Shown: positions 43,756 through 53,378, numbered from the stretch's first letter. The stretch: 64,000 bases of DNA from Bacillus wiedmannii (GCF_001583695.1 NZ_LOBC01000050.1:186001-250000), one strand, 5' to 3'. Numbers and translations are program-made. The notes: generated by a model not told the origin, from the letters alone.

Positions 43756-44158
43756 TCATACACATTTTCAAATCAAGAAGCATTTTTTCTTCCTGCTTTT
43801 CTCTTACTTTTGCAAGTTTTTTACACTCTTCTTGATACATCTCATCAATGACACGTTCTTTTTCTTTTACTTGTTCTAAAAGGCTTTCATTTTTTTGAAT
43901 AAAATCTTCTGTTTTTTTAATTTTCCGATTCCATTCTTCCATTCTTTCAGGTGAAAACGTATGTGAGGAAAGCATACCAGCCATAATACGTTGCCCAGTT
44001 TGTACGACTTTACTACGCGATTTCACAACATATAAATCATATTCTTTTTTTCGTTCTATTTTTCTTTTTTCAGCTGTTAATTCATACACTTCTTTCAAGA
44101 TCTGTTCTTTTTCTTGATTTATTTGCAATTTTATCGTATCGTACTGCTGCTTATCCAC
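43748..44158 (-). CDS. fliJ: FliJ-like export chaperone
   Basis: A 136-residue, almost wholly coiled-coil protein (KLQINQEKEQILKEVYELTA; KEKERVIDEMYQEECKKLAK). Size and place just after fliI fit FliJ, which couples the ATPase to the export gate. The start is a GTG, with GGAAGGGG about 12 bases upstream. It opens a new transcription unit: a terminator lies before it, and a candidate promoter with a MogR-type box is present. Confidence 0.78.
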   Translation of the reverse strand: MDKQQYDTIKLQINQEKEQILKEVYELTAEKRKIERKKEYDLYVVKSRSKVVQTGQRIMAGMLSSHTFSPERMEEWNRKIKKTEDFIQKNESLLEQVKEKERVIDEMYQEECKKLAKVREKQEEKMLLDLKMCMNG

Positions 44159-44200
44159 CTGTTTTCATAGCCCCTTCCTATTATAACGCTCTCTTTTTCT

Positions 44201-44233
44201 ATTATATAGTTTTTTTCCAAAAAAATCTGTGAA
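44201..44233 (-). promoter_or_regulatory. Candidate promoter of the fliJ-fliK-flgD-flgE operon
   Basis: On the minus strand TTCACA (44228-44233) followed by TATATAAT (-10 within 44201-44208). The spacer is 19-21 bases, longer than ideal. It is filled by T7-CC-A7. Confidence 0.4.
44210..44225. promoter_or_regulatory. MogR-type box in the fliJ promoter
   Basis: TTTTTTTCCAAAAAAA, a perfect palindrome that satisfies TTTT-N5-AAAA in four registers. It lies between the -35-like and -10-like elements, an ideal place for repression. Confidence 0.6.
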
Positions 44234-44251
44234 ATATTAAAAAACAAAAAA

Positions 44252-44279
44252 ATAAGACCTGCAGGGCGCGAGGTCTTAT
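44252..44279 (-). terminator. Intrinsic terminator after fliI
   Basis: On the minus strand ATAAGACCT, a 10-base GC-rich loop, AGGTCTTAT, then seven T. It overlaps the fliI stop codon and so ends the flgB-fliI transcript. Confidence 0.88.
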
Positions 44280-45580
44280 ACTATATGGTGCACTGCTTGA
44301 ACAATATCATCAAATTGGAAACGATCTGATCGACCTTGTTTTAAAAATGAATTTATACCTTCTACTTTATTTTTACATTCAAAAACATAAGCATTTTCTT
44401 CATTTTCTTGAATCGTTCCTAATTTGAAATATAATTCATTTTCTTTATAAATAGATAAAATTTTTCTCATTTCATTTGCAAGTTGCCAATGGGTTGGCGA
44501 AACGATTTCTTCCATAATCCTACTTACTGAATCTAGCACTGAAATAGCAGGGTAATGACTAAGCGTTGCAAGCTCACGTTTTAATACAATATGTCCATCT
44601 AAAATACCACGTGCTAAATCTGGTACAGGACCGTTTAAATCGTCTCCATCAACAAGTACGGTATAAATACCTGTTATAGATCCCTTTTGCGTTTTCCCAG
44701 ATCGCTCTAACAGCTTCTTCATATAACTTTCCATTAAGAGTGTTTTACCGCCAATCGGTAACTCTTTAACGGCAATATCAACACTTCTACGTGCATCAGC
44801 AAAACGAGTAACAGAGTCCATCATAAGTAGTACGTTATTGCCCTGGTCTCGGAAATGTTCCGCGATAGATGTTGCAAGCTTAGCTGCACGAAGTTGCATA
44901 AGATGACTTTCATCTGACGTCGCTACGACAACGACGCTTTTCTTCATGCCTTCCTCGCCTAATTCTTTTCGAATAAAGTCTTTTACTTCCCGGCCACGTT
45001 CTCCTACTAAACTAATAACATTTATATCAGCTTTTGCATTTTTAGCAATCATTCCGAGTAAAGTAGATTTACCAACACCTGATCCAGCGAAAATACCAAT
45101 CTTTTGACCGATACCAATTGTTAGCATAGAATCAATGGATTTAATTCCCGTTTCAAATACATCAGTAATCTCTTCCCGTTCAAATGCATGAATAGGCGGA
45201 GCATCTAACTTTATTTTTTGCAATGGAATGTTTTCAGCGTTTTCATTTAGCACTTCGCCATTTGCACTTAACACTTTTCCGAGTAAATGATTACCACGAG
45301 GAATAACAACATCTTCAGCAATTAATATAACGGAATCTCCGTAACATACTTTTTCTGTCTGTTCAAATGGGAGTAACATATTGTTTTCTTTTTCAATCGC
45401 AATTACTTCACATAAAACGCTATGTTCTCCAACGAGACAAACATCACCTATTTTCGCCTTTGGCCCTTTCGCTACGAAAAACTGCTCTTGTACACTATGA
45501 ACTTTACCGACTTTCGTAAAAAACGGCGTTTCAATAAACGTATTCCATTTTTGGTTTTCATTCATTAACAGTCGATTCAT
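44276..45580 (-). CDS. fliI: Flagellar export ATPase FliI
   Basis: A 434-residue F1-like ATPase. Walker A AGSGVGKST is at 165-173. Walker B is in NNVLLMMDSVTRFADA, and the preceding SLVGERGREVKDF and following GGKTLLMESYMKKLLERSGK are typical. The C-terminus is shorter on landmarks than in enterics but complete. It overlaps fliH by 4 bases (ATGA). It powers substrate unfolding for export. Confidence 0.96.
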   Translation of the reverse strand: MNRLLMNENQKWNTFIETPFFTKVGKVHSVQEQFFVAKGPKAKIGDVCLVGEHSVLCEVIAIEKENNMLLPFEQTEKVCYGDSVILIAEDVVIPRGNHLLGKVLSANGEVLNENAENIPLQKIKLDAPPIHAFEREEITDVFETGIKSIDSMLTIGIGQKIGIFAGSGVGKSTLLGMIAKNAKADINVISLVGERGREVKDFIRKELGEEGMKKSVVVVATSDESHLMQLRAAKLATSIAEHFRDQGNNVLLMMDSVTRFADARRSVDIAVKELPIGGKTLLMESYMKKLLERSGKTQKGSITGIYTVLVDGDDLNGPVPDLARGILDGHIVLKRELATLSHYPAISVLDSVSRIMEEIVSPTHWQLANEMRKILSIYKENELYFKLGTIQENEENAYVFECKNKVEGINSFLKQGRSDRFQFDDIVQAVHHIV

Positions 45581-46266
45581 ACATTTTGCTCCTCAAATAA
45601 CTTCTCTTCTTCCCATTTCTGGCGAAGTTTCGCGAATATAGGTGCAAATTTAAATTCAAAGAACTCTTTCTCTTCTTCCAGAACAAATTCACCGAACTGT
45701 AAGGAGAAATCGTATTTCCATTCTACTAATTGTAGTAACCAATACTCTTTCGTATTTTCCTTCTCTTCTTGAATACGTTCAAATGTTTCAGGATGTACGG
45801 TAATGACTAATTTTTCAAACGAAGTAGGCAATGTTTGAACGATACCAGTTAAAATAGGTAGCACATCAAGCAATCGCGCATCAACTGCTTGATTCACAAT
45901 TTTTTCTGCTAGTTGAAAAGATTGATCCCATAACAATTCCGTCCATTCGTATGCTGTTTCTTGTTGTTCTTTTTGAAACTGCATTTGTGCCGATTCTATC
46001 TCTTTCATTTGCTGCTGAACATGCTTTTGAAATTGTTCTTGATCATGTAATAATTGCTGACGCTCTCGTTCTAACATTTGCTGTTCTTGCCTTAGTTGAT
46101 TCAGTTCAACATGTAATGATTGTTGCTGTGCAAGAAGCTCTTCATGGTCCACTTGTATTTCTTCTTCTACGTGAACTGGTATTGGTTTTGGAAATTGTAA
46201 TTCATACGTTTCTTCAGAAAAAGAAACAGAATTCTTCGGAATTCTGTTTTTAAATAAGGACATCAT
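45577..46266 (-). CDS. fliH: FliH-like ATPase regulator
   Basis: About 229 residues from ATG 46266 (SD AGAGG at 5-base spacing; GTG 46272 is alternative). The centre (~40-110) is a Gln/Glu-rich coiled coil (EELLAQQQSLHVELNQLRQE), and the C-terminal part (~110-215) has the V-ATPase-E/FliH fold pattern (LAEKIVNQAVDARLLDVLPI). FliH binds FliI and docks it on the C-ring. It overlaps fliG by 17 bases. Confidence 0.85.
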   Translation of the reverse strand: MMSLFKNRIPKNSVSFSEETYELQFPKPIPVHVEEEIQVDHEELLAQQQSLHVELNQLRQEQQMLERERQQLLHDQEQFQKHVQQQMKEIESAQMQFQKEQQETAYEWTELLWDQSFQLAEKIVNQAVDARLLDVLPILTGIVQTLPTSFEKLVITVHPETFERIQEEKENTKEYWLLQLVEWKYDFSLQFGEFVLEEEKEFFEFKFAPIFAKLRQKWEEEKLFEEQNV

Positions 46267-47254
46267 CTTCACCTCTTTGAACGATAATTCTTCCTTCTTT
46301 CTCTAGCTTTTTCACCGTACCTGTGATTGTTTGCTGTGCTTTCTCAGCATCCGTCATCTTAAGTGGCCCTAAGCCATCTAATTCTTCCAGAATCATCTCT
46401 TTACGGTTTGAAGACATACATGTAAATAATTTCTCTTTAATTTCTTCTTTTGCAATTTTAAGCGCTTTTGCAATGACACCGTTATCTGTAATTTCCTCTA
46501 GTACACGGCGAAGCGCAAGATCTTCAAGACCAAGTAAGTCTTCAAAGACAAACATATTTTCTTTAATTTTCTCAGATAATGCATAATCAACTTCATCCAG
46601 CTTTTGAAAGACTGTTTTTTCAACGCCTCGTGAAACATTATTTAAAATGTTCACAATTGTTTTCAAGCCATCTGTTTTATTAATTGCACTAAATGCCATA
46701 TTATTTAATTTCGCTTTTAATAACTCACCAATTTGATTAATGAGTTCACCGTCAACTTGTTCTAGTTTCGCAATACCCATTACCGTTTCTACTCGCTTAT
46801 GATCTGGCAATCTCTCAATTAACTGAGAAGCAAGCTGCGGTTTAATGTAAGAAGCGATAATTGCAATTGTTTGTGGCGATTCATCATTAAGCACTGTAAG
46901 AAGTGGCTCTAAATCTGTAAGTGAATTTAAGAATTCAAATGGATTATCTTTGTTATACCAAAGGTCTTCCAATAATTTTTCCAGATCCTCTTCTGGCATA
47001 TTTTTAAATATGCGACGAATGTACTCTTTATCTGGAGTGACTAAGTTCAATTCTTTTACATTAAGTTCATATAAGAACTCCCCTAGTACATTCTCTAACG
47101 TTTCTGGTTTATATACACGAAACTTCGCGATTTCACGCAGTAACACTTCTTTTTCCTCAGCCGTCATATATTCAATGACTTTCGCTGCCACCTCTTCATT
47201 TAATGTACGAATGAGGATGGCAGCTTTTTCTTTGGAGGAGATTTCATCTAACAT
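46250..47254 (-). CDS. fliG: Motor switch protein FliG
   Basis: A 334-residue rotor protein with N, middle and C domains. The EHPQ-type motif is replaced by NDESPQTIAIIASYIKPQLA, and the middle domain carries VMGIAKLEQV. The torque helix region (ALRRVLEEITDNGVIAKALK) and the C-terminus are present. It sits on FliF and contacts MotA. The gene follows fliF with SD GGGAGG. Confidence 0.95.
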   Translation of the reverse strand: MLDEISSKEKAAILIRTLNEEVAAKVIEYMTAEEKEVLLREIAKFRVYKPETLENVLGEFLYELNVKELNLVTPDKEYIRRIFKNMPEEDLEKLLEDLWYNKDNPFEFLNSLTDLEPLLTVLNDESPQTIAIIASYIKPQLASQLIERLPDHKRVETVMGIAKLEQVDGELINQIGELLKAKLNNMAFSAINKTDGLKTIVNILNNVSRGVEKTVFQKLDEVDYALSEKIKENMFVFEDLLGLEDLALRRVLEEITDNGVIAKALKIAKEEIKEKLFTCMSSNRKEMILEELDGLGPLKMTDAEKAQQTITGTVKKLEKEGRIIVQRGEDDVLI

Positions 47255-47267
47255 CGTTGTTCCTCCC

Positions 47268-48842
47268 TTACTGTCCGTTTAACCATTTTTTAATTACTTT
47301 TGCAGTACCTTCTACATGTTCTTTCGTAGCATCCTGCACTTGTTCATCTAACGTTGGTTCTTTCGGTTCTTCTGGTTCAGGTTTTGGCTCTGGTACTATT
47401 TTCTCTTCAGGAATTTCCATAATACTTTCACTACTTGCAGCAACTTCCTCTTCTGCTAAGTATTCTTCATATTCCTCTTCTTCTTTCTTTCTCTTACGTC
47501 GTGCTAAGAAGAACCATATTAGCAAGGCAAGCGCTAATAAGCCACCTGTAATTCCACCGATTAACCACCAATTCATACCACTTTCTTCTGGCTCTTTCGG
47601 CTTCTCTTCTTTCGGTTGATCAAACTGAACAGTTACAACATTAACTTGACCATTTGTAAAGTTGCCATTTGGATCAGCTTGAAGTCCAGCTGCTGTACCA
47701 ATTGCTTCTTTGAAAGTTGTCATATCAATTCTTCGTTTTACTAACGTATCATTATCTACCCATACAACAACATTTGTTTTCGTTAATTCTGGATGTTTCT
47801 TAATCGTTTCAACTGTTTTATCTATTTCATAGTTTTCAATTTTGTTACCATTTTTATTATCGTAGACAATTTTTCCATTTTGATTATTGTTCGTACCGTA
47901 GTTTGGCACTTCGCCGTTTGCTGTAATACCAGCACCTTGCTTCGTATCTGCTCCTTCTTGCGCAGTAGAGCTTTCTTCTTGCTCTTGTTTACTACGAAGT
48001 ACACCTTTATCACCATACTTTTCTGACTGACGTGTGACTTCGTCGTAGTTTACAGATACTTTCGTATTCACTTTATATTCATTCGGCTTAAACATCGTCA
48101 TTAATGTTGCATCGATATCTTGCTTTAATTTACCTTCAATTTGATGTTGCATCTCTACTTCTTTCTCATATGAAGAGGAACTACTAGAATGTGCTTCATC
48201 TGCTCCTTTTGAGATAACACCTTTTTTGCTATCAATAACACTTACTTCTTCTGCTTTTACACCAGGAACTGCTGCACTAATCATTTGCTGTATACCCGCA
48301 ACTTGATCAGCTGTTAATAGTTGACCACGTTTCACGCCAACCGTAATCGCTGCTGTTCCTTTTGCTTTCTCTTCATCAAAAATCGTCTCTTTTTCAGGTA
48401 ATGTAATTTGAACATTTGCCGTTTCTATTGCAGCAAAGTTTCTTACAATATCTTGCTCTAGTTGCTTTTTCGTACCGACAATTTGCTTCATTTTTTTATC
48501 TTGCTCACTTGAACCGAGCGAGCTTTCTAATAAAATTTCCTCACCGCTTTTTGAATTAAACGGTAATCCCATTCCATTCATTTCTTTTCGAACCCATGGA
48601 GCATCATTCTTTTGCACACGAATCGAACCATCGGCTGCTAATTGGTAATCGACACCTAGCTTCGATAATTCTGCTGTAATCTCTTGCTTGTCTGCATCAT
48701 TTAAATTTTGATATACAACAACATATTTATCTGGCAAGGTGAAGTATAAAAGTGCTCCTGTTACAATTGCTAAAAGCGCAGCACCAATGACTAACTTATG
48801 CCACGTTTTTAACGATTGGAAAACATTTTTTAACTTTTCCAT
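47268..48842 (-). CDS. fliF: MS-ring protein FliF
   Basis: A 524-residue protein with membrane segments at about 20-38 and 430-452. Ring-building motifs lie between them (DGSIRVQKNDAPWVRKEM, QMISAAVPGVKAEEVSVIDS, IDATLMTMFKPNEYKVNTKV). The acidic C-terminal tail (~450-524) binds FliG. It forms the base of the motor. Confidence 0.96.
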   Translation of the reverse strand: MEKLKNVFQSLKTWHKLVIGAALLAIVTGALLYFTLPDKYVVVYQNLNDADKQEITAELSKLGVDYQLAADGSIRVQKNDAPWVRKEMNGMGLPFNSKSGEEILLESSLGSSEQDKKMKQIVGTKKQLEQDIVRNFAAIETANVQITLPEKETIFDEEKAKGTAAITVGVKRGQLLTADQVAGIQQMISAAVPGVKAEEVSVIDSKKGVISKGADEAHSSSSSSYEKEVEMQHQIEGKLKQDIDATLMTMFKPNEYKVNTKVSVNYDEVTRQSEKYGDKGVLRSKQEQEESSTAQEGADTKQGAGITANGEVPNYGTNNNQNGKIVYDNKNGNKIENYEIDKTVETIKKHPELTKTNVVVWVDNDTLVKRRIDMTTFKEAIGTAAGLQADPNGNFTNGQVNVVTVQFDQPKEEKPKEPEESGMNWWLIGGITGGLLALALLIWFFLARRKRKKEEEEYEEYLAEEEVAASSESIMEIPEEKIVPEPKPEPEEPKEPTLDEQVQDATKEHVEGTAKVIKKWLNGQ

Positions 48843-48864
48843 TTAAACACACCCGTCCATTTTC

Positions 48865-49164
48865 CTAAATTTGCATATTAATTAGTGACTTATAATTTTC
48901 AATAAGATTATCACGTACAAGAGCAGCCGTTTTCATTTGAGACTCAGCTTTCTTTTGCTGAATTAAAACGTCATGTGTTTCTCCTACCCCTTTTGTTAGT
49001 AAATCATATACCGCTGTTTGCGCATTGTTTTGTGTTTGATTCATATCTTCCAATAAATCGATAAACTTCTTCCCCTCGACTACAGGTGTTTCTGAAGTTT
49101 TCGGTGCACCAATTGACTGAATCGCGCCAAATGGCTGTGTATTTAACATTGGTTGGATTTTCAT
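48865..49164 (-). CDS. fliE: Rod adaptor protein FliE
   Basis: A 99-residue protein ending in the FliE helix pair (VGETHDVLIQQKKAESQMKT, VRDNLIENYKSLINMQI). It links the MS ring to the rod. The gene lies between flgC and fliF, with SD GGGAAG. Confidence 0.93.
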   Translation of the reverse strand: MKIQPMLNTQPFGAIQSIGAPKTSETPVVEGKKFIDLLEDMNQTQNNAQTAVYDLLTKGVGETHDVLIQQKKAESQMKTAALVRDNLIENYKSLINMQI

Positions 49165-49181
49165 CTTCCCATATTCCCCCT

Positions 49182-49595
49182 TTATCCTCGGCCGATTTCT
49201 AAATCTTTATCAAGCATTTTTTTATTCGCATTTAATACACTTGTATTTGCTTCGTACATTTTTTGAGCAACCATTACATTCGTCATTTCAGCAGTCACAT
49301 CCACATTCGGATAACGTACATATCCCTCTTCATTAGCATGTGGATGCGTCGGATCATACACTAAGTTTTCAGTTTTGTCCGCTTCAATACTTTTTATTTT
49401 CACCCCGTTAGTAGGTATACTGTCTAACATATTGGCAAAACTATTATTTGATTCAAGTACTACACTACGGCGCTCATACAAATCTGCCCCCGGAGCTGCC
49501 GTTGTATTTGCATTTACAATATTATTTGAAGTAACTTCCATCCACTTTCTCGCTGTCGTCAGCCCTGATCCACTTGCATTAATTGCCTGAAACAT
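49182..49595 (-). CDS. flgC: Proximal rod protein FlgC
   Basis: A 137-residue axial protein: N-terminal MFQAINASGSGLTTARKWME and TSNNIVNANTT, then C-terminal YPNVDVTAEMTNVMVAQKMY. It forms the proximal rod with FlgB and FliE. It follows flgB by about 20 bases. Confidence 0.95.
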   Translation of the reverse strand: MFQAINASGSGLTTARKWMEVTSNNIVNANTTAAPGADLYERRSVVLESNNSFANMLDSIPTNGVKIKSIEADKTENLVYDPTHPHANEEGYVRYPNVDVTAEMTNVMVAQKMYEANTSVLNANKKMLDKDLEIGRG

Positions 49596-49615
49596 CGTTG
49601 TCTCTCCTTCTACTA

Positions 49616-50023
49616 TTAACGTCCACGCGCTGCTTGGTTAATTGCGTATTGTGTATTAATCGCATTAATGGAAACACCATATAATTGGTTTGTTTTCATT
49701 AAATCTAGCATTTCTGTCGTTACATCCACACTATTTCCATCTTTATTCGTTTGCATTGATTTCGTTTGAATCTTTGCATAAGTATTTTTCGTATTTACTG
49801 TCGGTAAGTGCATTTCATTCGTTTGATATAAATCTGGATTGCTTTTTAAATCTGCAGCATTACTCTTATATAATGCACTACTCTTATTCATTTGCTCAGC
49901 AAATGTAACGTCTTGTGCTTTATAGCCAGGTGTATTCGCATTTGCAATATTACTAGAAACCGTATTTCGTTTCGTCACTAAATAATTCATATAATGGCTT
50001 ACATCACTCACTAAATCTGGCAT
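49616..50023 (-). CDS. flgB: Proximal rod protein FlgB
   Basis: About 135 residues from ATG 50023 (AAGGAAGG upstream at 9-base spacing; GTG 50032 is alternative). Rod motifs are VSSNIANANTPGYKAQDVTF and DVTTEMLDLMKTNQLYGVSI. It is the first gene of the rod/MS-ring/switch/ATPase operon. Upstream lies a 382-base gap likely to hold its promoter. Confidence 0.94.
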   Translation of the reverse strand: MPDLVSDVSHYMNYLVTKRNTVSSNIANANTPGYKAQDVTFAEQMNKSSALYKSNAADLKSNPDLYQTNEMHLPTVNTKNTYAKIQTKSMQTNKDGNSVDVTTEMLDLMKTNQLYGVSINAINTQYAINQAARGR

Positions 50024-50405
50024 ACTCCACACCCTTCCTTTTTAACTTACCATTTTGAACATAATGATCCACTGATGGAAGTTTCACTTCATTACTTAAT
50101 TTCCTATATGTATTTATTAAAATATTAACTATTATGTACCCTTACATATTTTATTCCATTTTTACATTGTTGTCTTTAGAAAAATACAAAAATATAAAAA
50201 GAATATAAAAAAACTGTATAAGCGTAGTAATCTATATAACATTTCAATATATTTACGACTAGCTGAATCTTATTTTTATATTATTTAGATTACTCCTGTT
50301 TTTTTTACAGCCATAAAATGAAACCTCAACCAGCGGAATTCTTTATTTACATGAAGGAATGGACCCCCTTTTTTAAAAAGAGGAATCCGTTCCCACACAT
50401 TATTA
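50024..50405. other. Gene-free region between the FliT-like gene and flgB
   Basis: 382 bases of AT-rich DNA. It should hold the flgB operon promoter, though no single box pair is convincing; CATAAT and TATA-like boxes are present. A hairpin lies at 50356-50393. No TTTT-N5-AAAA box was found here. Confidence 0.5.
50356..50393 (-). terminator. Hairpin after the FliT-like gene
   Basis: GGAATGGA (50356-50363) pairs with TCCGTTCC (50386-50393), with a second T-run/A-run pairing inside. It follows the stop of the gene at 50406. No T tract follows, so termination may be partial or factor-aided. Confidence 0.45.
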
Positions 50406-50678
50406 TTAATATTTACCGTAAAATGAATTTGCTTTCATTCGCCCATCATTTGTCATAATCATTTCTTCCAAAATCTTTTGCTTATCTCGAATATGCTGTG
50501 CTGCCTTAATAATGAATGGGCTTACTTCTGCCGCAACTCTCGCACGCGTTTCTTCATCCAATGTCATCATCCAGCGATTTAACATCGTACTCTTCTCAGC
50601 AAACTCTCCATCTGACACTTGCAATTCACCGATTTCATTAAAACAGCCGACAAATGCTCGATAAATATCATTGTTCAT
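50406..50678 (-). CDS. FliT-like small helical protein
   Basis: About 90 residues from ATG 50678 (SD GGAG inside the end of fliS; TTG 50684 is alternative). It is fully helical (MNNDIYRAFVGCFNEIGELQ, IIKAAQHIRDKQKILEEMIM). It overlaps fliS by 11 bases. Position and fold suggest FliT, the FliD chaperone, but no sequence signature is seen. Confidence 0.68.
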   Translation of the reverse strand: MNNDIYRAFVGCFNEIGELQVSDGEFAEKSTMLNRWMMTLDEETRARVAAEVSPFIIKAAQHIRDKQKILEEMIMTNDGRMKANSFYGKY

Positions 50679-51036
50679 TTTCAAGCGCTCCGCGATAACC
50701 GTCTATTAAATCTTGTAACACTTTCACAATCGCATCAATATCTTTCGCTTCACGTGTTACTTTCATCATTTGAATTTGAACGCTAATCCAATCGTATAAG
50801 CCATAAAGACTATCATATAAATCTTTCGTAATCTCAGGGTTTAATTGAAGCTTTAATTCTTCAAAAATACGTTCCAATTTTTCAAGAAGTGCATCACCTT
50901 CTTGTAGTTTAAAAGTATGTAAAAGCTCTTCTAAATTACAAAACTCTACAATGCATTTTTCATAAATAAAAATTGTATTTTTAATCGGATTACTCGTCAT
51001 AATATCATTTTGCATATAACGTTGCCATGCTTGCAT
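50668..51036 (-). CDS. fliS: Flagellin export chaperone FliS
   Basis: A 122-residue four-helix protein. Hallmarks are the N-terminal AWQRYMQNDIMTSNPIKNTI and the later LYDSLYGLYDWISVQIQMMK. It binds the flagellin C-terminus to prevent early polymerisation. It follows fliD by 22 bases. Confidence 0.93.
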   Translation of the reverse strand: MQAWQRYMQNDIMTSNPIKNTIFIYEKCIVEFCNLEELLHTFKLQEGDALLEKLERIFEELKLQLNPEITKDLYDSLYGLYDWISVQIQMMKVTREAKDIDAIVKVLQDLIDGYRGALENEQ

Positions 51037-51058
51037 ACGATCACTTCCTCAACTTTCA

Positions 51059-52453
51059 TTAATCATCACTTTTTTGTTTTGTCATTGCTTTAATTGTTTT
51101 TAGTTGGCTATCAAGCGCCGCTAATGTACTTTCTAACCTTTGATATTTCTTCACAATTTCATCTTGCTTTTGCAAGTTTTGTGCTTCAATATCTTTAATC
51201 TTTTTATCTAAATCACTTACACGTGAATCAATGTTTTTCACACGTTCTCCAACTATACCTTTATCACCGAATAATTTATCAAGTGGTTCTTCCATCATTT
51301 TCCCTAAACCGTTAGAACTAAAGAAAAATTGCTTCGCTGCATCTGGCTTCTCTTTTAACGCTTTCGTTAATGCTTCGTCATTAACTTCCATCGTTCCATC
51401 TTGTTTTAATTGAATACCAAATGAGAATAAATAATTACCATCTTGAGAAAATGTTACGACGTTATTCATCGCTTGGCGTACACTTTGCATAATAGTTTGC
51501 CCTTGGAAAGCTCCGCCTTTTCCAGCAAAGATATCTATTGTAGAAACAGCTTTATTATAATCCGCAACCATCTTTTTAATAACATTTGATGCATCTGTTA
51601 CGTTTGAGTCACTTACTGTAAACTTCAGTTCTATCCCTTTTGCTTTCGCCTCTGTTGTCTTTGGATCAACCTCTGGTTTTTCTACTGGCTTTTCTTCTAC
51701 TTTTTCCTCGGTTACTTTTAACAATTCAATTTTCACACCAGGAAGTGCTTCAATTGTATTGGTAGAGCTATCACCTTTAATACCATTAATCGTATATTCA
51801 GCATTTTGCGCTTTATTTATTTCATGAAGCGCTACGCCGTCATCATTAGCTAAACCTATTTTTTGAAACAATGAAGATTTGTTCCCCTCAAAATTAATTA
51901 CTCCATCTTCGCCTTCTTTTTTTGAGGTCATGAAAATTTTATTCCCCAGTGTATATGCTGATACGCCGTAATCTCCATCATTAATTTTATTAATTAAATC
52001 TTTATATGTCATATCAGATGTTACTTTTAGTTCTTTACCACCTAGTTTTAATGTTTCATTACTATTAATCTTGGCATCTATATTTTCAATTTGGTCAGAA
52101 GCTATTTGATGACGCTGCGCAAGCTGTGTAATCGTCATATTAAAAGTTCCAGCAATCGCACCGCCATCAGCTTTTACATTAATATAACCGTCTTGTGATG
52201 TTGTTACCTTTTTCTCATTTCCTTTAAAAGCCGCTAAATTTTTAAATGTTTGCGTGAAAGAACTAAATTCTGATTTTAAACTTGTATATAAAAGTTTATC
52301 TTGTGAAAGGCTATTCTTTTCATTTGTATACGGCGTTTTTCTCATATCCAGCGCATTCATTTCTAATTCAACGAAATTAGAAGTATCGATCATGTTATTT
52401 CCAAGGTTCCAAATCTGTTGTCTACCGCCAATACCCGTTAACGTTCCTGCCAT
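51059..52453 (-). CDS. fliD: Filament cap protein FliD
   Basis: 464 residues from ATG 52453 (AAGGAG at 8 bases; GTG 52462 is alternative). The N-terminal FliD_N domain (GTLTGIGGRQQIWNLGNNMI, FVELEMNALDMRKTPY) and FliD_C (~290-440, with GKGGAFQGQTIMQSVRQAMN) are both present, ending in a coiled coil. It folds flagellin at the growing tip. Confidence 0.94.
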   Translation of the reverse strand: MAGTLTGIGGRQQIWNLGNNMIDTSNFVELEMNALDMRKTPYTNEKNSLSQDKLLYTSLKSEFSSFTQTFKNLAAFKGNEKKVTTSQDGYINVKADGGAIAGTFNMTITQLAQRHQIASDQIENIDAKINSNETLKLGGKELKVTSDMTYKDLINKINDGDYGVSAYTLGNKIFMTSKKEGEDGVINFEGNKSSLFQKIGLANDDGVALHEINKAQNAEYTINGIKGDSSTNTIEALPGVKIELLKVTEEKVEEKPVEKPEVDPKTTEAKAKGIELKFTVSDSNVTDASNVIKKMVADYNKAVSTIDIFAGKGGAFQGQTIMQSVRQAMNNVVTFSQDGNYLFSFGIQLKQDGTMEVNDEALTKALKEKPDAAKQFFFSSNGLGKMMEEPLDKLFGDKGIVGERVKNIDSRVSDLDKKIKDIEAQNLQKQDEIVKKYQRLESTLAALDSQLKTIKAMTKQKSDD

Positions 52454-52473
52454 ATTTCTCACTCCTTATTTTT

Positions 52474-53337
52474 TTACATGTAGTCTAAAATACTCGTTTT
52501 GCTCATCGTGCTAACTGCTTTAAGCGTCGCTTCATACGTCGCATTAATATACGCCAAGTCAGAAATTGCTACCGCTAAATCAACATCTTCGATTTCTTTA
52601 CGATTTTCTTGAAGGGCTAGATTTTGCTCGCTTAAAATTGTTTTAAACGTATCTACAGTGTTCATCGTTGCCCCTACTTCTGTTGTACGATTAATAACAC
52701 TATCCAAGTTTTTCTTATTTTCTCCTAAAAACGGTTGTAACGCTTTTTGATCACCATTTTGCATCGCGTCTTTCATCTTTACTAACGTTTGAATAACAGG
52801 CGTTAGTAAGTTCTCACCATTACGAAAAGCTTTAATTTCATAACCATCATTTAGCTTCCACATTACATCTTTTTCGCCACCTTGGTATGACCCATCATCT
52901 GCAAATGGGGGTTTCTCTGCACTATCTCCACCAAAAAGATAACGACCTTGCTCTTTCGTATTCGCTAAATATACAACTTGTTTTAAAATTTGATCGATTT
53001 CGGCACCGATTGCCTTTAATTCTTTTTCACCATTTGGTCCATTTAATGCTTGCACTGTTAATTGATCCGCTCTCGCTAAAGATTTCACAATACCTGACAA
53101 TGTATTTTCTGTCTGACTTAGCACATTTTTAGAATCCGCTATATCTTTTTGCATTTGTTCAATATTCGCCAATGAATGTTGAATTGCAAATGATTTACTT
53201 GCCGCAAGCGGATCTTCACTCATAAGAAGATTTTTCTTCCCTGAAGTTACTTGATTTCGATGATATTGCTGTTGCACATTCAAATCCATCAACTGATTCT
53301 TTGCCCAATTTGCATTTTGAAATGTAGATACTCTCAT
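52474..53337 (-). CDS. flgL: Hook-filament junction protein FlgL
   Basis: A 287-residue flagellin-like protein with MRVSTFQNANWAKNQLMDLN at the N-terminus, NTKEQGRYLFGGDSAEKPPF in the centre, and DLAVAISDLAYINATYEATL near the end. It forms the second junction between hook and filament. SD AGGAGGAG. Confidence 0.93.
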   Translation of the reverse strand: MRVSTFQNANWAKNQLMDLNVQQQYHRNQVTSGKKNLLMSEDPLAASKSFAIQHSLANIEQMQKDIADSKNVLSQTENTLSGIVKSLARADQLTVQALNGPNGEKELKAIGAEIDQILKQVVYLANTKEQGRYLFGGDSAEKPPFADDGSYQGGEKDVMWKLNDGYEIKAFRNGENLLTPVIQTLVKMKDAMQNGDQKALQPFLGENKKNLDSVINRTTEVGATMNTVDTFKTILSEQNLALQENRKEIEDVDLAVAISDLAYINATYEATLKAVSTMSKTSILDYM

Positions 53338-53378
53338 TTCTATCTCCTCCTTATTTATTTTCGGTCAATTACTATTAC

